Shown here: in pieces, positions 61,101 to 64,000 of the stretch
Numbering within the stretch: the stretch's first letter is position 1
How the letters are laid out: each line of letters starts with the position of its first letter
NCBI GenBank assembly: GCA_949357655.1
Contig: CASHTG010000004.1
Span: forward strand, 310,001-374,000
DNA length: 64,000 nt
From: Parascedosporium putredinis
Lineage: Eukaryota; Ascomycota; Sordariomycetes; Microascales; Microascaceae
Reading direction: 5' to 3'
Program-made: the position numbers and the translations under genes
The notes under the pieces: model-generated
The model's input: the letters and a program-made list of their open reading frames with translations, nothing else
Databases searched by the model: none
What the model was told of the DNA's origin: nothing

Positions 61101-64000
61101 CCCTGGCGTCAAGGGCGGGGCCAGGACTTGATTCCTGGAGGTATCCACAATCATTATTAAACTACAGGCCCAAAGCCAAAGCGCAGTGGTTCGTCTGGAT
61201 TAAGGGTATTAAAAGGCGACTGCGGAAAAATAGCACTGAATCGTGAAGAGCCCAAGGCATGGCTGGCACCTTCACCCCCAAAATCGAGTCGCAGCAGGTA
61301 CATAGCGCAACCAGGAAGAAGAAAGGTTGCGCAGGTCTGGCCTAATGAGGACTGTTTATTGTTCTCGACGAAAGAAGACAACAGGACCTCCCTCTCCTCG
61401 AGCGCACGATAGCCTGTCGCGTGACGGTAGCTCAGTAGTTCTCGAGCCTGGGGAACCCTTGGATGCATCTCGGTTTGGAAATCAAAGCGTCAGATCGCTT
61501 TTGGAAGCAAGCTAGCGGGTTGGTAAACGGATACTTCCCCACCAGTAATGAGCTCCTTGATTCCAATCCCAACACCGGCGTAGTCTGCGGACCTTGCAAC
61601 CTCGCTGGATTCCGTTTGTCCTCTCAGAAATTTCATCCACTTTCATCGCTCGGGGGAAAAGGCGAAGGGGATCAGGAAAGGGGGGAATTAAGGCCTATCT
61701 CATCAATCGTGATAAAGAGGGCAGGAAACCTCTCGACGCCGTCCACGCTGAGCTGAGGGAACGGATGATGAGCTATCAAGGGGGTTGCCATGGCCCTCCC
61801 TGTTAGGCCTCCTTTTCTCCTTCACTTTCCTCACTCTCCTCACTTTTTCTTTTGAAAATAGAATCAGACCCATCTTATAGATCGACTGGAGTGGATCCAT
61901 GGATGCGAGAATCAGTCGGGGAATGCCGCTGTAGGCGCGGTGAGCGAAGCTTTAAACTGGGTCGTTGCAAAAATGACATCGACAATTCTTGCATTCTTCA
62001 GCACTTGACCCTCGTCCCAACTATGCATATACAATATATTCGACACCTCAACCGGGGCTTACAACGTCGCCGTGATGTTTGGAGTGGCTCGTCTTGGGCC
62101 GTCCCTCCCCAAGATCACTTGACCTTCACAAGTGCCGCAGCATCCAGGAGCCTCTCCTATCTTGGCCATTTCGAAGGCGATGACCGACTTGATTTGGCCG
62201 ATATTTTAATCTCAACGTGGCCGAGCCCTTCAGGGTGAGCACTGGCTCTCGAAGAGGAGAGTGACGACGTCGATCAGGAGAATATCACGGCGGTGACAGG
62301 ACACCCAAGAATAGAACAAGATTTTCCACATTTCGCTACGAACTGCTTCAGTTCCAAAACCTTAATAACGCCGATGTCCCAGAACAAAGGCCAATGACAA
62401 ACCCGTCTTTGACCGTAGAGCCAACCCCTGAAGTTGCTCTCAATCCCAAAACGGCCCTCGGCCGCGGACGGAAATAAAAATTGGGGGGCCTTGTGTAGAA
62501 GGGCTTTACAGGCATGCGCCCACAGACGCACCAGACGCCAATACACACGCCACCCACCCACTCACGTTCTCACACTCACAGGTTCCATTGAGACTTGATG
62601 GACACTACCCCGGGTACCCCGCTCCAGCGGCCCCCACCGTTCCATTGTGGTCCATGACCGCTGTCTGTTCTTTGTTTCCAGAGCCGCGAGTTGCTAAAAA
62701 TAATCAGGATATCGCACATAATCGCGATGCGACTGTTTGATCTACGACAGGGAGGCCTAGCACCACAACGACCCAGCACACTTTTTCTCCCATCACCTTT
62801 TGAATCTCAGACGACGATTCGGTTACACATTCCCCCTGGACTAGCGTGCCTCGACCGACGGAAAAGAGGAGAAAGATGGAAAAAGAATATGAAAAACCCT
62901 CAATTGTCCCCCCTCCCCAAAGACCCCCAAGAACACACAGAGGGCGGCGTTTTAGAAACTGCCAGGACCTCTGGCCTCCCGATCCTTCCTGTGAGTGCCC
63001 TATGATATTATGGGGTCTTTCCAAAAGAACTTCCCAATCAAGTCAGTCCCCTCCCTTTCGGATCTGCCACACGCAAAGGCCTGTTTGAGCCGAGCCTCTG
63101 GGTCTTTAGGTGGCACCTGGCCAGACCAGGGTTCAGGGATCCCGTCCCGGAAACAGCCCTATATGCAGCCTGCCGCTTCATCCTGCTGCCGCATCGGGAC
63201 ATGAACTGGATGGTGCTCGAAACCCAAGTTGGGAGAGATGACCAGAATTCGACTTGGAATGGAACTGAGCATTCCAGAAGCCGCTGTCCCCCATCCTCCC
63301 CGAGGTATGATCACGGCCGTCTCGCTCGGCCGGCATCCTTCAATTCAACCAAGCACACACCTTGAGCGTGATCCCCTATCTTAAAATAGAGCTTCTTGAA
63401 GCACGCTAGAGCTATTCGGCCACCTGCCATTCTCAAGCGCGTGCCGAGTTGCGATGAGAGGCCGTGGGAAGTGGTAGGAAGCTGAATCTTTGGCGAGGAG
63501 GAAAGAGGAAGCGATGAACCCTGCAGATTTTTTGGATTCCTTTTTTCTCCCCTCCTTTCCTTGGCGGTCGAGACCGTGGTCGTCCCTCCTTTTTCGGCCT
63601 CAGTAACCAACATTGCTTGCAGGTATGGTGCATAGCCAACTTCAAGGTCGAAGAATTGCAACGTGCGTGCGGGAAATCAAGCGGCAAAGCGACGCAAATA
63701 CTACTACCAGCATTAACCCAAGGTTTGACACCTTTACTCTCTTGTCGGCAGTTGGGAGCTTTCGCACATCAAGCAGGCCCTCTGATCTGCACCCCTCCGG
63801 TGGGCGACTTGCATGGGCTTCTCCTTTATGCCACTCCCCGCCCTCTCCATCCCCTCCACGCACCGAGTCCCCTCATAGGACGGCAGCTTCCAGACACCGC
63901 ATGCCGCTTAAGGTGATCCTTTGGTTCCTTTGCTTGATCGTCCTCTTGTCGTCTTCTCGAGAATCGGCACATGGATGAAGGACGGTCGAGGCCGACGCAG
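58146..64000. other. Gene-free stretch to the window end
   Basis: The left end should hold the promoter of the C2H2 gene. Beyond it no frame shows a domain, splice structure or codon bias on either strand. Short tandem CTTGC units lie at 60380-60398 and AATACCCC units near 59702-59720. A gene continuing past 64000 cannot be excluded. Confidence 0.45.
60380..60398. repeat. CTTGC pentamer repeat
   Basis: About three and a half tandem copies of CTTGC in the gene-free right arm. It is a simple repeat only. Confidence 0.75.

Noticed and set aside
1..64000. tRNA, rRNA or other structured RNA genes
   Set aside because: I looked for GGTTCGAATCC-type T-arms with matching acceptor stems and for 5S landmarks on both strands and found none that fold convincingly by eye; a covariance search would be decisive.
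1..64000. Transposons or repeat-induced point mutation (RIP) relics
   Set aside because: No terminal repeats, transposase or reverse-transcriptase motifs were seen, and the gene-free regions are not strongly AT-rich as RIP-treated DNA would be.

Overview
The window looks like gene-poor nuclear DNA of a filamentous ascomycete, most likely a Sordariomycete. The evidence is: short GT..AG introns of about 70-280 bp with CTAAC/CTGAC-type branch sites, C- and G-ending codons, monocistronic genes with pyrimidine-rich leaders, and gene families such as Zn2Cys6, an SPX-membrane protein, INO80 Iec3, Igo1/endosulfine and an ORP1-like protein. I found no bacterial, CRISPR or obvious transposon features.

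Nine genes could be rebuilt by hand, all by joining exons and reading through small frame breaks. In order they are: an ORP1-like conserved fungal protein (+, 6677-9727); a Zn2Cys6 transcription factor (+, 19529-21677); an SPX-domain protein with three C-terminal membrane segments (-, 23617-25463); a secreted repeat-rich mucin-like protein with a carbohydrate-binding-like C-terminus (-, 28820-31845); Igo1/endosulfine (+, 41041-41746); a MYG1-family exonuclease (-, 42814-43919); the INO80 subunit Iec3 (+, 45305-46664); NADP-isocitrate dehydrogenase (-, 48031-49621); and a C2H2 zinc-finger/zinc-ribbon protein (-, 57255-58145). An isolated EF-hand-coding exon lies near 35.1 kb. The rest, including gaps of 9.8, 9.2, 7.6 and 5.9 kb, shows no supported gene. 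It holds low-complexity tracts, microsatellites and a recurrent AGGTACCT / TACCTCGGTAC motif.

Functionally the set is housekeeping plus regulation: nutrient signalling (Igo1 in the Rim15/Greatwall-PP2A pathway, SPX in phosphate/inositol-pyrophosphate sensing), chromatin remodelling (Iec3), organelle NADPH supply (isocitrate dehydrogenase), RNA turnover (MYG1), transcription (two zinc proteins) and cell surface (the mucin-like protein). There is no cluster or operon. Genes lie on both strands.

The strongest global signal is technical. All nine genes contain frame breaks, 25 missing bases by my count, and every one is repaired by adding bases to a C/G (rarely A/T) run. The underlying genes are almost certainly intact, and the assembly has systematic homopolymer contractions. 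Coordinates below are as given in the window, and lengths in residues refer to the frame-corrected reading.
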